Origin: Anaeromassilibacillus senegalensis
GTDB lineage: Bacteria; Bacillota; Clostridia; Oscillospirales; Acutalibacteraceae
Assembly (NCBI RefSeq): GCF_021531715.1
Contig: NZ_JAFBIT010000001.1
Location: forward strand, 186,001-250,000
Length of the DNA stretch: 64,000 nt
Reading direction: 5' to 3'
Shown in pieces: positions 36,501-41,789 of the stretch (position 1 is its first letter; each line of letters starts with the position of its first letter). Both the position numbers and the translations under genes were made by a program. The notes beneath the pieces are model-generated. The model was not told the DNA's origin and searched no databases. It worked only from the letters and a program-made list of their open reading frames with translations.

Positions 36501-36678
36501 TGTCCAATACGTTATCCAAGCCTTTCTGAACCACGTCTACCAGATACTGCGCCAGCACCTTGGATGCCTCCGCCTTGTCGATAGGCGCAACCGCCTTGCG
36601 GGCTTCCGGAATCTCCGCAAGCTCGCTAGTCAAGGCGTTATTGATAACTTGTTCGTATAGGCCGGGATGTAAACTCAT
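33520..36678 (-). CDS. PLD-like nuclease / SF2 DEAD-DEAH helicase / DUF3427 protein
   Basis: A 1052-residue multidomain protein. An N-terminal phospholipase-D-like region (about 130-260) has RLHAKAYIFYRK (His223, Lys225) followed by VGSSNLSNAAL, the half-HKD site of this class. The SF2 helicase core has motif I VVAATGTGKTVISALD (about 345-360), motif II YIIVDEFHHAAAP (444-448), motif III LTATPERMDG, and motif VI FLQQLGRGLRL. The C-terminus is a DUF3427 domain with KVLLFVREFKAD and the closing YLGTANYVKHEGSRPMNI. Similar architectures resemble restriction-type res subunits and occur in islands. First gene of the operon; upstream is the small XRE regulator. A role against foreign DNA is inferred. 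Confidence 0.88.
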   Translation of the reverse strand: MSLHPGLYEQVINNALTSELAEIPEARKAVAPIDKAEASKVLAQYLVDVVQKGLDNVLDNGGDISTQIELTNQIIALIQNATKEADFASQSVDKRAEQLLALLRESDPRLAVGKTAADIERPETSIAQSSLFTGAVHEPQMFTELKKEIVSADRIDMLVSFIKWSGLRLIMDELREFTQNGGELRIITTSYMGATDIKAIEELRQLPNTQIKVSYNTKTTRLHAKAYIFYRKTGFTTAYVGSSNLSNAALTSGLEWNTKVTKRDLPETIDKIAATFEYYWNDREFEYYDEGQKERLAHALKAEKYFDTNNAEVYTMDINPYSYQQEILDKLEAERTVRGYTRNLVVAATGTGKTVISALDYKCFRKQNPDKPCRLLFVAHREEILKQSLYTFRAVLKDANFGEMFVGSYRPESIDNLFISIQTFNSQNFTEKTSPGFYDYIIVDEFHHAAAPTYQKLLAYYQPRILLGLTATPERMDGKSILPYFNNRIAAEIRLPEAIDRKLLCPFQYFGVTDTVDLDSLKWSAGGYQKSELEHVYTFSGAIATQRADHVVSSLLKYVTDIDDVKGLGFCVTVDHAEFMCHYFNEHNIPSMFLTGQSPDEERKAAKQRLVSGEVRFIFVVDIYNEGVDIPEVNTVLFLRPTESLTIFLQQLGRGLRLAEDKECLTVLDFIGQANRKYNFEDKFAALLSNATRSVSREIKDGFVSVPKGCYIQLEKKAAKYILDNIRASYGNAAGLVARVATFAEDSGMELTLANFLDYYHLDPRAIYKFSSFSRICARADVIEDFEEPLEETLTKAFARLAVIDSRCWISFLLDILPRLDDGDFAALSDVEKRMLQMFYITIWGKAVEDWSSEEVLDNLYALSDSTVLLSELLELLRYRFEQIDFIDEPVDLGFNCPLDLHCTYTRDQLLVALDFMKPATVREGVKWLPDKQLDVLFVTLNKADKDYSPTTMYNDYSISESLFHWQSQSTTAENSPTGQRYIHHKERGSKVLLFVREFKADRVTGGAEAYTYLGTANYVKHEGSRPMNITWRLDRPIPAKFLKKTNKLVVG

Positions 36679-36719
36679 TGCTTCTTTCTCCCTAAATCAA
36701 GATGATTATAAAATGAATA

Positions 36720-36938
36720 TTAGCTTATAGAACAATTATCCGGAACGAAATCCATGATATCACCAATATTGACGTTGAGCGATGTACAGATCTTATTGAG
36801 CACCGTAAGTGTGACTTCCTCATCGCGCCTCAAGCGGGTCATGGTATTTGGCGCAATCCCAGCAGCTTTTCTCAAATCCGCTTTGCTCATTTTTCTATCA
36901 ACAAGTAATTTCCAAAGCTTGTTATATGAGATAGCCAT
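36720..36938 (-). CDS. Small XRE/Cro-type regulator (YozG-like)
   Basis: A 72-residue helix-turn-helix protein: MAISYNKLWKLLVDRKMSKA, then DLRKAAGIAPNTMTRLRRDE. It is the size and form of Cro/C.AhdI-like repressors. GGAGG sits 7 bases before the ATG at 36938. The frame can be extended to 37016 without a ribosome site, so the shorter form is preferred. It is 41 bases upstream of the PLD-helicase and in the same direction, which is the usual place for an autoregulator of defence or restriction genes. Confidence 0.85.
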   Translation of the reverse strand: MAISYNKLWKLLVDRKMSKADLRKAAGIAPNTMTRLRRDEEVTLTVLNKICTSLNVNIGDIMDFVPDNCSIS

Positions 36939-36969
36939 TTTCCTACCTCCAACTACAAATGTTGACATA

Positions 36970-36998
36970 ATTATACGCCATCCAAAGTCATAAAGCAA
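36970..36998 (-). promoter_or_regulatory. Promoter of the XRE-helicase operon
   Basis: On the minus strand TTGCTT (36993-36998) and TATAAT (36970-36975) with 17-base spacing, 32 bases before the XRE start. The -35 element overlaps the inner end of a hairpin, which could be the operator. Confidence 0.65.
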
Positions 36999-37032
36999 GA
37001 GACTTTCGCATCGCATTGCGAAAGTCTCTTGC
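36995..37032. repeat. 16-base inverted repeat overlapping the XRE operon -35 region
   Basis: GCAAGAGACTTTCGCA (36995-37010) and its exact reverse complement (37017-37032) flank TCGCAT. It is either an operator for the XRE regulator or a terminator. Confidence 0.75.
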
Positions 37033-37332
37033 CGTAGTTCATGGATATTATGCGGTCTGAAGCATCAGCTGTTTGTGTTGCTCTTGGTATCATCTCATTT
37101 CTCTGATTACAACCGAGGTTTATCAAAAACACAGGGTTTGGGAGTATCCCAAATGATAAAATGCACGCTGGGACAGAGGAGGCATAGCGTGCATTTTTCC
37201 GGTGTGTACGGACACCGGATGTGCTTGCTATTCTTCAACACTCTCTGATCCGTGTTATTCAAATTGTCCTGTTTATCGGCCGCATTCTATGATATACTGA
37301 TAGCAAATCACCCGGAAGGGAGGGGCCTATGT
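37033..37332. other. Intergenic region with insulating hairpin
   Basis: No gene seen. A stem AAATGCACGCT/AGCGTGCATTT (37158-37198) with T and A runs on both sides looks like a bidirectional terminator separating the minus-strand helicase operon from the plus-strand genes. The sequence before 37333 carries TATACT at about 37292 but no convincing -35. Confidence 0.5.
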
Positions 37333-38076
37333 ATGGCAGTCAAACGCGTTTTTGCCGGTTACTATAAACGATACGACGGCAAGCGGATCTACGTTGTCCG
37401 CGTGGTAAAAGATATCGATACCGGCGAAGCTGTTGTGATCTGCAAGGATGCTAGTTTCATCCGGGAAGGCAATGAGGAATACTACACCATTCGCCTGGAG
37501 TCCTTCTGTGAGCAGGTGAATGTGGATGGTATTCTTAGAGATAAATACATCCGTCAGACCCGACGTGAGGTCGAACCGGAAATGATCGGAGAAGTAACAG
37601 AGGACGGCTTTCCGGAACCCAAGCGCAAGCCCTTTGTGTATATCCCTTGCGAACAGGACGAACGCCACATCCGTTGCAGCAGAACCTACTATGAATACGC
37701 CAAGGACATCTGCGAAAACTACCGGATGGATCTGCGGCGATACAAGCTCATCCGGGAGCGGAAGCAGTACATCGGCGTATCCAACCGCGAGGCATATCAG
37801 GCCATGTGTGAGGATCTCGCATTTGCCCAGCAGTCACTCAAAACGGTGCTCAACGACTACGCCGATCTCTTCCGGAAACGCTTTTCCGAGGGGCTGTCCA
37901 TCCGCAAAGCAGCGGATGCCATGCAGCAAAATCGCGGCGTGATCGAGCGTCGGCAGGCCGCACTCTATCGGGCGTTCGCCCAGCTTTTGCAGCAGCGGGA
38001 CGAGGCAGACGGCGTCTGCCGGTTGATGCAGAAAACTGAATACGATCAAAGGGACATAGAGGATTTGCTCGAATAA
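37333..38076 (+). CDS. Hypothetical protein of mobile elements with C-terminal helical/HTH-like region
   Basis: A 247-residue protein I do not recognise. The N-terminal ~70 residues form a beta-rich domain (VFAGYYKRYDGKRIYVVRVV ... YYTIRLESFCEQV). The rest is helical and ends with DLFRKRFSEGLSIRKAADAM, which resembles an HTH of sigma-like or positive regulators. GGGAGGGG lies 7 bases before the ATG at 37333. It opens the plus-strand block and has a strong terminator after it, so it is monocistronic. Confidence 0.65.
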   Translation: MAVKRVFAGYYKRYDGKRIYVVRVVKDIDTGEAVVICKDASFIREGNEEYYTIRLESFCEQVNVDGILRDKYIRQTRREVEPEMIGEVTEDGFPEPKRKPFVYIPCEQDERHIRCSRTYYEYAKDICENYRMDLRRYKLIRERKQYIGVSNREAYQAMCEDLAFAQQSLKTVLNDYADLFRKRFSEGLSIRKAADAMQQNRGVIERRQAALYRAFAQLLQQRDEADGVCRLMQKTEYDQRDIEDLLE

Positions 38077-38083
38077 TTGATGC

Positions 38084-38124
38084 AAAAAAGAAGCGTTTGT
38101 CGTAGTGGCAAGCGCTTCTTTTTT
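38084..38124 (+). terminator. Terminator after the hypothetical gene
   Basis: AAAAAAGAAGCG pairs with CGCTTCTTTTTT. Confidence 0.85.
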
Positions 38125-38163
38125 GTCCTTGTTATGACAGAACCGTGACGCGCCGCATCATTT

Positions 38164-38336
38164 TGTCCGTTGAATAGTGAGAGGACCTTTTGAAGCAAAA
38201 GCGCAGACCTCGCTCCTTCGACCTAAAAAATTTTTCGGACAAAACCGGAAAATGTGTCCGTTGGTTATATAGAGGACCTTCTGTACGTCCGGAATTTTTT
38301 CAAGCCACCTGACAAACGGTCAAAAATTGTCCGTGG
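38164..38336 (+). repeat. TGTCCG-containing direct repeats (possible origin)
   Basis: Two 26-base repeats at 38164-38189 and 38255-38280 share TGTCCGTTG at the left and GAGGACCTT at the right. A third partial copy, TGTCCGTGG, is at 38328-38336, and an inverted CGGACA lies at 38236. They fill a 335-base gap before the mobilisation/replication genes and may be iterons or an oriT region. Confidence 0.6.
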
Positions 38337-38411
38337 GATGGTGAAAGGGAAACCAATCCATCCAAACCCGCCCTTCAAACAGAGATTTTCAAAATCGAAA
38401 GGAGAACCACC

Positions 38412-38672
38412 ATGATCACTTACTACAACCACACCCACATGACCGCTGTACCCACCCGCCTCCTGCTGGATACGAACCTCTCCGCAGAAGCCAAGCTCAC
38501 CGGCGCGCTCTTGTATACCTTCGAGGACGGCGGTCTGAGTGCTCAGGAACTTGCAAATGCTCTGACCCTCCCGCCTGAAAAGGTTGCTCCGGTTTTTGCT
38601 GAACTCACCGGCAACGGCTATCTGGAAATCCTGGAGGAAAACGGTGCCTTCGGGCTGCACCTGAAGGGGTGA
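38412..38672 (+). CDS. Small winged-helix-like protein
   Basis: An 86-residue protein whose second half, LSAEAKLTGALLYTFEDGGL then SAQELANALTLPPEKV, followed by FAELTGNGYLEI, has the form of a short winged helix like the start of DnaD/RepA proteins. GGAG is 7 bases before the ATG. It precedes mobC and overlaps its upstream region. A role in element maintenance is inferred from position. Confidence 0.65.
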   Translation: MITYYNHTHMTAVPTRLLLDTNLSAEAKLTGALLYTFEDGGLSAQELANALTLPPEKVAPVFAELTGNGYLEILEENGAFGLHLKG

Positions 38673-38677
38673 GCCTC

Positions 38678-39007
38678 ATGCCGGACCGCACGCGACCCAT
38701 CCGAAAGGAAATCTGCCTGAACGAGCAAGAACTGAGCCTAATCCGCCACAAGATGAACCAACTCGGCACCTGTAATTTCGGCGCATATGCCCGGAAGATG
38801 CTGATTGACGGGTACATCATCAAGGTCGATTACACCGAGCAGAAAAAGCTGGCTGCCGCCGTCAGCCATGCCGCCTCGAACATCAATCAGATTTGCCGCC
38901 GCATCAACAGCACCGGGCGCTGCTATGAGGGCGACGTTGCCGAGCTGAAAGCGCGGCAGGCCGAGATCTGGGAGCTGCTGAAAGCGCGGCAAAAGGACGA
39001 GCTTTGA
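38678..39007 (+). CDS. MobC-like mobilisation (relaxosome) protein
   Basis: A 109-residue protein. The N-terminal RPIRKEICLNEQELSLIRHK is a ribbon-helix-helix-like start, and the C-terminal block VSHAASNINQICRRINSTG matches the MobC family (PF05713), which helps relaxases open oriT. The ATG at 38678 follows GAAGGGG with 8-base spacing; a GTG at 38669 is possible. No relaxase gene is present in the element, so mobilisation could work only in trans. Confidence 0.85.
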   Translation: MPDRTRPIRKEICLNEQELSLIRHKMNQLGTCNFGAYARKMLIDGYIIKVDYTEQKKLAAAVSHAASNINQICRRINSTGRCYEGDVAELKARQAEIWELLKARQKDEL

Positions 39008-39182
39008 CCACAACGGGATTTTCCATACGTGGGTTTTCCGTCACCGGTTTTTCGGACGGTGGACAAGCTGACGCTCCGGAGCGTACCGCAGCCGGATTTC
39101 AGGACGACGGTTTTCGTGCCGTTCATCGGGACTGAAATTCATCCTCTAACTAATAAGAAATAAATCAAGATACAAAAAAATC
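39008..39182. other. Gap between mobC and the RepA-like gene
   Basis: No gene. It holds GC-rich text with several short inverted pieces (for example CCGGTTTTTCGGACGG near 39045) and may include oriT. An A-rich tract runs up to the inverted repeat that follows. Confidence 0.3.
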
Positions 39183-39224
39183 ATCCATCAATCAATCAAC
39201 ACAAAAATGGATGGATTGATGGAT
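39183..39224. repeat. Imperfect 15-base inverted repeat before the RepA-like gene
   Basis: ATCCATCAATCAATC (39183-39197) pairs at 14 of 15 positions with GATGGATTGATGGAT (39210-39224), loop 12 bases. It ends 15 bases before the start codon, where it could bind a regulator or control translation. Confidence 0.7.
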
Positions 39225-39239
39225 GGGATAGGAGGTCAG

Positions 39240-39626
39240 ATGAAAACTTTTTGCAAGCTCACGGCGCAGAGCCCGGCGGCATCCTATGTGCCGCTTCCGA
39301 GGTTTCTTCTGCAAGATGAAACTCTGCGCGACATCAGCAACGACGCGAAGGTGCTCTACGCGCTGCTGCTGGACAGAGCAAGCATTTCCCGGCAGAATGG
39401 CTACGTCGAGCCGGACGGCACGATCCGGCTGTACTTCACCTTAGAGCAGGCACAAACCAAACTCCACCGCAGCCGCCAGAGCGCCACGCGGATCTTCCGC
39501 GAGCTGGAGTACAGCGGCTTGATTATCCGAAAAAAGCAGGGGCTGGGCAAGCCCGCCCTCATCACGCTGAACTACCCATCAGATGCAAAGCTTATCGCAA
39601 AGGAGGGCGAAGATGCACAAGCTTGA
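39240..39626 (+). CDS. RepA-like replication initiator (N-terminal winged-helix form)
   Basis: A 128-residue protein: YVPLPRFLLQDETLRDISND, AKVLYALLLDRASISRQNGYV, LYFTLEQAQTKLHRSRQSAT and RELEYSGLIIRKKQGLGKP. This is the RepA_N (PF06970) winged-helix domain of Firmicutes plasmids and integrative elements. The longer C-terminal domain of full initiators is missing, so it may be a short form or a decayed one. GGAGG is 4 bases before the ATG. It overlaps the next gene by 14 bases. Confidence 0.85.
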   Translation: MKTFCKLTAQSPAASYVPLPRFLLQDETLRDISNDAKVLYALLLDRASISRQNGYVEPDGTIRLYFTLEQAQTKLHRSRQSATRIFRELEYSGLIIRKKQGLGKPALITLNYPSDAKLIAKEGEDAQA

Positions 39627-40014
39627 CCCCATCGAGCGGCTGCCGGATGGCACGCTCTTCCGCCTGACGCCGGGGCAGCTCCGCAGCGTGCGCGGTCTTA
39701 CAAAGCGCTGCTGCAACTTCTTGGATGGCGACTGCCTGCTGCTGGACGGCGTCTGTCCGCAACACATCTCTCGAAGCCTACTTTGCCGGTGGTTTCGCCG
39801 CGCCGTGCTGCCCCAGCAGCCAAAGCTGGAACAGGCCATTCTCAGCCCCAAGAAGCTGCGCCGCTGCAAAGTCTGCGGCACGGGCATCCTCGCCCGCTCC
39901 GGTAGGGCAAAATACTGTCCCGCCTGCGCCAAGGAGGTTCACCGCCAGCAGAAGGCGAAATCCGCCCGCAAACGGCGGTCCGGTGTAGACAATTCAGGGT
40001 CAAAAAGCCCTTGA
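39613..40014 (+). CDS. Cysteine-rich VLP-type protein of integrative elements
   Basis: A 133-residue protein with N-terminal TRCC/KRCCNFLDGDCLLLDGVCPQ and a C-terminal zinc-knuckle CKVCGTGILARSGRAKYCPA followed by a basic tail. This matches the Cys_rich_VLP family (PF14194) seen in Clostridia conjugative or mobilisable elements; its role is unknown. The ATG at 39613 follows AAAGGAGGG with 5-base spacing. Confidence 0.75.
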   Translation: MHKLDPIERLPDGTLFRLTPGQLRSVRGLTKRCCNFLDGDCLLLDGVCPQHISRSLLCRWFRRAVLPQQPKLEQAILSPKKLRRCKVCGTGILARSGRAKYCPACAKEVHRQQKAKSARKRRSGVDNSGSKSP

Positions 40015-40156
40015 ATTGCAAGCATTCCCGCACCGCCAAAGCCGCGCGGCAATACGATTTCCCTCGCGGCCGCGAAATTGAATTCTATTTGTCTACATAG
40101 ACGCCGGAACACACGCATAGATTGAAACAGAAAACGCTCTGGAAAGGAGGGCAGCC

Positions 40157-40333
40157 ATGGAAGTATTTCTGATCTTCCCGAAATCAAAGCAGGCGCAGCA
40201 GGAGCTTGGGCAGGAGCTGGCGAAGTTCCAGTCCGAGCAGGCGCTGAAATCCATCCAGAAGCTGCCCTGCTCCACGGAGCAGAAGCTGGAACTGGTGGAC
40301 GCAGCCGTGAAGCATCTGAAAGCGCAGCAATAA
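40157..40333 (+). CDS. Small helical protein
   Basis: A 58-residue frame with AAAGGAGG 8 bases before the ATG: MEVFLIFPKSKQAQQELGQE, then mostly helix with SIQKLPCSTEQKLELVDAAV. I do not recognise it. The ribosome site and high charge periodicity support a real gene, which appears to be the end of the plus-strand mobilisation block. Confidence 0.5.
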   Translation: MEVFLIFPKSKQAQQELGQELAKFQSEQALKSIQKLPCSTEQKLELVDAAVKHLKAQQ

Positions 40334-40462
40334 TACATAGCAAACGAGCAGGCCAGCATTGAACGCCGGTCTGCCCGTTTTTCATATGTTTTTCGCTGAA
40401 TCTGGCCCCACAAGGTTTATATAGAGCTGCGCGATGGCTTCAAGCTCCCACTGAGCGCAAGG

Positions 40463-40666
40463 TCAGTCACGCTGATAGATTGCCTCCAACCGTTTTCTGG
40501 ATTCCACCAGTGTGTAGGCAGGTGCGCCGGAAAGCCGAGCGGTCTCTGCCGCCTCCAGTTTTGCGCGCAGCTTCAAGGTTTCCTCACGCTGTTCGGCTTT
40601 TTCATGCGCCAGATCAGAGATCATGCTGTAGTCGTTACACAGTGCAGTCGAAGATTTGATAATCAT
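40463..40666 (-). CDS. Phd/YefM-type antitoxin, internally shortened
   Basis: Sixty-seven residues: MIIKSSTALCNDYSMISDLA is the Phd/YefM DNA-binding start and the tail has SGAPAYTLVESRKRLEAIY, common in Clostridia antitoxins. The stretch expected between (about 20-25 residues with the -ITKNG-GDLVV- strand) is absent: AHEK passes straight to AEQREE. No RelE/ParE toxin gene follows. It is therefore an orphan or dead antitoxin. GGAG is 10 bases before the ATG. Confidence 0.65.
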   Translation of the reverse strand: MIIKSSTALCNDYSMISDLAHEKAEQREETLKLRAKLEAAETARLSGAPAYTLVESRKRLEAIYQRD

Positions 40667-40709
40667 GGGTCTGTATCTCCTGAATGATTCTGTAATAATT
40701 CTATCGGAA

Positions 40710-41300
40710 TTATTCACAGCTTTCAAGACCCTGCTTGAAATACTTCTCCCATGTGGATTTGAAAATCTGCTTGCGGTTTTGCTCCCAATGCTTGAGATTT
40801 CCAAGGCTGATGCCCAGCTTGTCCGCATATTGTTTTTGCGTCAGCCCCAGTTTCGTTCGGATCGCCTTGATCTGCTCACCCTGACCATTTCTCAGAAATA
40901 GATTGTAGTCATCCAGAAGCGTATCGAGCGGCACTTCAAAAAGCTGCGCGATTTTCTCCATGTGCTCCGGCGGATAGAGGTCCTTGCCGTATTCTTCGTA
41001 GTGGACATAGGTGCTCCGGTCTATCCCGGCGTAGTCTGCAACATCTCTCTGGCGCAGGCCTTTCTGGTATCGAAGCCAGCGCAGCTTGTCCGCTGTTTCG
41101 GTGATTTCTGAGAAGTCCGGGAACTGCAAATTGAACTTTTCCGCGTCCTGAAACTTGTGCGGCAACACCACCGGAAATTGAAGAATCTGGAGCGGGGCTA
41201 CTTTTACCGCACCCGATACATTGGAAATCAGAATATAGCAGCGGACTCCCACTCTCGCCAGCAGGCGCCATTTTGCCTCAAAAGACACCCGTTCCGCCAC
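40710..41300 (-). CDS. Protein with two XRE-type helix-turn-helix domains
   Basis: A 196-residue frame. Residues about 73-125 form one HTH (ADKLRWLRYQKGLRQRDVAD, IDRSTYVHYEEYGKD) and about 143-185 a second (KAIRTKLGLTQKQYADKLGI, SLGNLKHWEQNRKQ). The first ~60 residues are hydrophobic/beta. The only start candidate near the beginning is GTG 41300, which has no clear ribosome site; no ATG precedes the first HTH. In the integrated state the sequence upstream is the sigK N-terminal half. On the excised circle this frame is continuous with the recombinase. The start and the free-standing status of the gene are therefore doubtful. Confidence 0.7.
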   Translation of the reverse strand: MAERVSFEAKWRLLARVGVRCYILISNVSGAVKVAPLQILQFPVVLPHKFQDAEKFNLQFPDFSEITETADKLRWLRYQKGLRQRDVADYAGIDRSTYVHYEEYGKDLYPPEHMEKIAQLFEVPLDTLLDDYNLFLRNGQGEQIKAIRTKLGLTQKQYADKLGISLGNLKHWEQNRKQIFKSTWEKYFKQGLESCE

Positions 41301-41334
41301 CTCAATCGCCGATTGTTCCGCTGCGATAGTATAG

Positions 41335-41338
41335 CATT
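41335..41338 (-). repeat. att core at the double-HTH end
   Basis: AATG (minus strand) within TGT ATT GAA AAT GCT of the sigK N-terminal frame; partner of 26058-26061. Confidence 0.8.
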
Positions 41339-41665
41339 TTCAATACATCTCGAAGCATAGCTGGAGAGACGGATGCCCTTGTCGGGCTTGAAGGTGTCCA
41401 CCGCCTTGATCAACCCGATGGTGCCGATGGAAACGAGATCGTCGCGGTCGTTTTCGTCGGCGAAGTATTTTTTGGCGATATGGGCGACGAGCCGCAGGTT
41501 GTGCTCGATGAGCTTCTGCCGCGCGCGGCGGTCGCCCGCCGCCATTTCCTCCAGGCAGCGGCGTTCCTCGGCGGCGGAAAGTGCCTTTGGAAAAGAGCCG
41601 CTGTTTGTGACATGCAGAAAGAAAAAAAGAAGCGAAGCGAGATGGTTCAGAATTCCCCAAAACAT
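41335..41665 (-). CDS. sigK: Pro-sigma-K, N-terminal half (interrupted)
   Basis: About 110 residues of the mother-cell sigma factor. Residues 1-20 (MFWGILNHLASLLFFFLHVT) are a hydrophobic pro-sequence like that of B. subtilis pro-sigma-K; it keeps the factor on a membrane until cleaved. Regions 1.2-2.2 follow: LSAAEERRCLEEMAAGD, ARQKLIEHNLRLVAHIAKKY, DLVSIGTIGLIKAVDTF and LSSYASRCIEN. After the core the integrated frame runs on into element sequence (AILSQRNNRR...) until a stop at 41228 and would make a dead protein. AAGGGGGG is 7 bases before the ATG at 41665. With 25708-26061 the whole is 226 codons. Confidence 0.93.
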
Positions 41666-41687
41666 ACCGATACCCCCCCTTGGAAGA

Positions 41688-41716
41688 TGCATATGCGTGC
41701 GGGGCGGAGAATATGC
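41688..41716 (-). promoter_or_regulatory. Sigma-E-like promoter of sigK
   Basis: On the minus strand GCATATT (41710-41716) fits the sigma-E -35 form and CATATGCA (41688-41695) shares CATA with its -10; the gap is 14 bases, as in sigma-E promoters. It ends 23 bases before the start codon. Confidence 0.5.
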
Positions 41717-41730
41717 GCGGTACGAAAAAG

Positions 41731-41772
41731 GAAGCAGCCGGTTTTCGCCTATGCAGGGTGGCCGGCTGCTTC
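41731..41772 (-). terminator. Terminator of the GH2 gene
   Basis: GAAGCAGCCGG pairs with CCGGCTGCTTC, followed by CCTTTTT on the minus strand. It separates the GH2 transcript from sigK. Confidence 0.8.
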
Positions 41773-41789
41773 GAAATTTTCAGTATTGT

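Larger units (their letters stand above)
26058..41338 (-). mobile_element. sigK intervening (skin-type) element, about 15.28 kb
   Basis: The element lies between the two halves of sigK and is bounded by a 4-base core (AATG on the minus strand) at 26058-26061 and 41335-41338. Deleting the 15,277 bases between equivalent core positions gives the frame C-I-E-N-E-I-L-M-F-F-R across the join, which matches sigma-K. Contents in order are a large serine recombinase, an AAA ATPase, a three-gene helicase operon with an XRE regulator, a mobilisation/replication remnant, an orphan antitoxin and a double-HTH gene. In Bacillus subtilis and Clostridioides difficile comparable elements are removed in the mother cell during sporulation. 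The size is close to the C. difficile element, but the cargo is different. Parts of the cargo (about 29.9-33.5 kb) look AT-richer than the flanks. Confidence 0.93.

Noticed and set aside
38164-38336. CRISPR array from repeated blocks.
   Set aside because: Only two full copies, with unequal structure and no cas genes; no CRISPR array is seen anywhere in the window.
41228-41334. Continuation of the sigK N-terminal frame as a real protein end.
   Set aside because: After the att core the residues no longer match sigma factors and overlap the double-HTH gene; it is element DNA read in the sigK frame.
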